From Candidatus Njordarchaeum guaymasense (GTDB lineage Archaea > Asgardarchaeota > Njordarchaeia > Njordarchaeales > Njordarchaeaceae), in the NCBI GenBank assembly GCA_030587605.1, contig JAUQYT010000255.1:1-7075 (forward strand): 7,075 nt of DNA, in the 5' to 3' direction. The translations under genes were made by a program, and so were the position numbers. Shown here piece by piece: positions 5,618 to 7,075 of the stretch (position 1 is its first letter; each line of letters begins with the position of its first letter). Below the pieces are notes generated by a model. It was not told the DNA's origin. It saw only the letters and a list, made by a program, of their open reading frames with translations, and searched no databases.

Positions 5618-6214
5618 TCACACATTTGGCCAGTCAAGCTTTTGGAGAAACTTCCTCGTCAGGTCTTCAAGGCCTTGGCCTAGTGCTTCATCAATTATCA
5701 TTTGACGAGTGATTTTTCGTTTTGACATGAGTTGCCTAACATCCACTTTGTCCCGTTCTTTCTTCTTGTCTCCAGCCTTGCGGTGAGAGTGAACCAAGAT
5801 CTTAAGAAGAATCAAGTGAATTGGATCCAGAACAGGAAGAGAGGAATTTCCGACTCTCTTGCACTCCAGTTTGGTCCACATGCCTTTGAGATCCTTCAAC
5901 CATTTACTGGTTACGAAGAGGAGATCTACGGTCAGCCCCATGGGCACATCTTGCGCTTCCGAAGCGGTTTTGAAGGTCGAGTAGTTTTCTGTTGATGTTC
6001 GCAGTTGCATCCCCAGCTTTTGAATCAAGTTGATCATGTGTCGATAGGTTTTCTGATCCTTCGTGATTAAGTCGATGTCGATTGTTTCCTTTTCGACTCC
6101 ATTCAGCATAAATCCGAATCCAGCGAAGAAACACCAACGCCCCTCATAAACTGGAGGTACGACTGAAACCAGCTTCTCAGCAAATCGGAAAAGACCTTCT
6201 TTCGAACTTGCCAT
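5618..6214 (-). CDS. Polymerase-beta-type nucleotidyltransferase, AbiEii-like
   Basis: This 198-residue protein carries the core of the Pol-beta nucleotidyltransferase fold: FFAGFGFMLNG (29-39) at the position of the usual glycine-rich GG/GS loop, the metal-binding pair Asp46 and Asp48 in IDIDLIT, and a third carboxylate Asp97 in VDLLF. The later segment DPIHLILLKILVHSHRKAGD and KERDKVDVRQLM resemble the C-terminal helical part of AbiEii-like proteins, where Lys/Arg-Asp residues contact the nucleotide. Such enzymes transfer a nucleotide to RNA, tRNA or protein; many are toxins or housekeeping modifiers. No AbiEi-like antitoxin or HEPN partner is adjacent. ATG at 6214 is chosen; the frame stays open to TTG at 6322, but that extension has no conserved look and would start only a few bases after a TATA box. 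Confidence 0.72.
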   Translation of the reverse strand: MASSKEGLFRFAEKLVSVVPPVYEGRWCFFAGFGFMLNGVEKETIDIDLITKDQKTYRHMINLIQKLGMQLRTSTENYSTFKTASEAQDVPMGLTVDLLFVTSKWLKDLKGMWTKLECKRVGNSSLPVLDPIHLILLKILVHSHRKAGDKKKERDKVDVRQLMSKRKITRQMIIDEALGQGLEDLTRKFLQKLDWPNV

Positions 6215-6323
6215 GATTGAATGCAAACCCCCAATAGGGAAAGATGTACAGTACAACTCTCGCGCTATTATCTGAATTTCTACTTTTCCCTTTAGACAAA
6301 TTGAAAGCCTCATAGGAGTCAAT

Positions 6324-6334
6324 CTTATATATTA
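6324..6334. promoter_or_regulatory. TATA box in the OsmC/nucleotidyltransferase divergent region
   Basis: CTTATATATTA is nearly symmetric and could serve either direction. For OsmC it predicts a start near 6355 and a leader of about 34 bases. For the nucleotidyltransferase it predicts a start near 6303 and a leader of about 90 bases to ATG 6214. Confidence 0.45.
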
Positions 6335-6388
6335 CCCTCATTGGAAGGGGTATTGCTAGAACTGAAGCATTTTGCGTTGTGATGTAAT

Positions 6389-6814
6389 ATGTCGGTTGAA
6401 TTGTCATTGAAATGGATTGGAGATGCGGAACTTGCGGTCAAATTCGACAAGCTAGAATCTTACAAACAGAGCATTGAGGCACCGCCCGAGTTTGGAGGAA
6501 AAGGAAAAGCTCCGAATCCAGATAGGTTACTAACAGCGGCGGTGGGAGGATGCCTGACGCTAAGTCTGCTCGTAAACTTGCAGGTGGCCAAGCTCAATCC
6601 AAAGGAGCTAAACACCAAGGTCAAAGCTACAATCGTTCCTGGCGACAAAGGTCTGCCACGATTCAAGTCGATTGACGTCGAGCTAAAGCCAGCATTTGAG
6701 GGAGCAATCAACAAAGACATTCTAAAGAAGGTCATCGACCACTTCCAGAACTATTGTACGGTCGCTCAGAGCGTCAGGAAAGGTATCCCGGTGAACGTCA
6801 TAGTAAAAGAGTAA
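6389..6814 (+). CDS. OsmC-family (peroxide/hydroperoxide reductase-like) protein
   Basis: The 141-residue product matches the length and motif order of OsmC/Ohr proteins. FGGKGKAPNPDRLLTAAVGGC (35-55) ends in Cys55 at the start of the central helix, the peroxidatic cysteine position. Cys123 in NYCTVAQSVRKGIPV is at the second conserved cysteine position, usually found as (E)NCPVS. These cytoplasmic dimers reduce organic hydroperoxides or handle sulfur species through the two cysteines. The spacing and the YCTVAQ variant point to the YhfA/OsmC-like branch rather than classical Ohr. It is a single-gene unit, divergent from the nucleotidyltransferase and convergent with the Fe-S protein gene. 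Start at the ATG at 6389; there is no strong ribosome site (GTGATG lies seven bases before). No regulator of the OhrR type is nearby. Confidence 0.88.
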   Translation: MSVELSLKWIGDAELAVKFDKLESYKQSIEAPPEFGGKGKAPNPDRLLTAAVGGCLTLSLLVNLQVAKLNPKELNTKVKATIVPGDKGLPRFKSIDVELKPAFEGAINKDILKKVIDHFQNYCTVAQSVRKGIPVNVIVKE

Positions 6815-6839
6815 CAAAGGAAACAAGAAGACAGAAGGG

Positions 6840-6867
6840 AAAAAATCGCAAGAGGTCATCATTGACC
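6840..6867 (-). terminator. Hairpin plus T6 terminator of the Fe-S protein gene
   Basis: Read on the minus strand, GGTCA, loop ATGA, TGACC forms a perfect 5-bp stem 20 bases after the stop codon, followed eight bases later by six T residues. The layout fits termination of the minus-strand gene before it runs into OsmC. On the plus strand, the pyrimidine-rich stretch near 6895-6907 may do the same for OsmC. Confidence 0.45.
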
Positions 6868-6887
6868 GCTATTCTCCATTTTCGGGG

Positions 6888-7075
6888 CTACATGGTTTTC
6901 TCTTTGCAGTCGCGTTGGACCGGACACTCCTCACATCTCCTTTTCTTGCAGTATTCTAGGGTCAGTCGCACGAGAGCTGACTCATAAGATTCTACCTTGT
7001 CTAAGTCTATTCGCTGAGCCGTCCTTGTGGCCATTTTGGAAGGCCCCGGTTTGGCTTTCTCCCAGATACCCCTTA
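6888..7075 (-). CDS. C-terminal fragment of a four-cysteine, probably [4Fe-4S], protein (endonuclease III-like)
   Basis: The last 61 codons of a minus-strand gene enter from the right edge and end in TAG. The tail holds Cys42, Cys47, Cys50 and Cys56 (fragment numbering) as C-x4-C-x2-C-x5-C in YCKKRRCEECPVQRDC, five residues from the end. Endonuclease III and MutY DNA glycosylases end their catalytic domain with C-x6-C-x2-C-x5-C, a [4Fe-4S] loop rich in basic residues, and CEECPVQRDC looks much like it. The first spacing is two residues short, so this may be a divergent branch or another Fe-S nuclease such as the Cas4/RecB type. The helix-hairpin-helix and catalytic residues are outside the window, so function cannot be confirmed. 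Confidence 0.6.
   Translation of the reverse strand, partial: RGIWEKAKPGPSKMATRTAQRIDLDKVESYESALVRLTLEYCKKRRCEECPVQRDCKEKTM

Noticed and set aside
6754..6987. Plus-strand ORF from the end of OsmC into the Fe-S fragment
   Set aside because: Out of frame with OsmC and antisense to the Cys4 protein; very Arg/Ser-rich with no motif.

Overview
This looks like a chromosomal segment of an archaeon, probably a TACK-group lineage (Bathyarchaeia- or Nitrososphaeria-like); the exact lineage is a guess. The evidence is TATA boxes (some with a BRE-like purine stretch) about 25-30 bases before possible transcript starts, T-run terminators without strong bacterial hairpins, an Arf-like small GTPase, and a protein that appears to join a longin/roadblock-like domain to a winged helix. 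I see no phage, transposon, CRISPR or toxin-island signature. Genes are tightly packed, and no gene-free stretch exceeds 300 bases.

Left part (1-2487): the first bases look like the 3' end of a tRNA cut by the window edge. Next is a divergent pair. On the minus strand is a 363-residue protein with a longin/roadblock-like N-terminus and a C-terminal winged helix. On the plus strand is a 308-residue Arf-like GTPase with a 130-residue N-terminal extension. Their shared 235-bp intergenic region holds two outward-facing TATA boxes, a perfect 12-bp palindrome, and two 10-11 codon ORFs that start near the predicted transcript starts and end in TAG in frame with the main genes. Longin/roadblock proteins are known partners and regulators of small GTPases in other systems (MglB-MglA, Ragulator-Rag), so this pair is the most interesting content of the window.

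Middle part (2488-5618): an HtpX-like M48 membrane metalloprotease (+) converges on a minus-strand two-gene operon. That operon holds an enoyl-CoA hydratase/isomerase-family protein and, overlapping its stop by 4 bases (GTGA), an unrecognised six-helix membrane protein.

Right part (5618-7075): a minus-strand polymerase-beta-type nucleotidyltransferase resembling the AbiEii group diverges from an OsmC-like peroxide/hydroperoxide-reductase-family gene (+). OsmC converges on the C-terminus of a four-cysteine, probably [4Fe-4S], protein resembling endonuclease III-type DNA glycosylases; the rest lies beyond the window.

Functionally the window mixes membrane protein quality control (M48), redox defence (OsmC), acyl-CoA metabolism (crotonase), possible DNA repair (Fe-S protein) and GTPase signalling. 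Only the divergent GTPase/longin pair and the crotonase/membrane-protein operon suggest direct cooperation.
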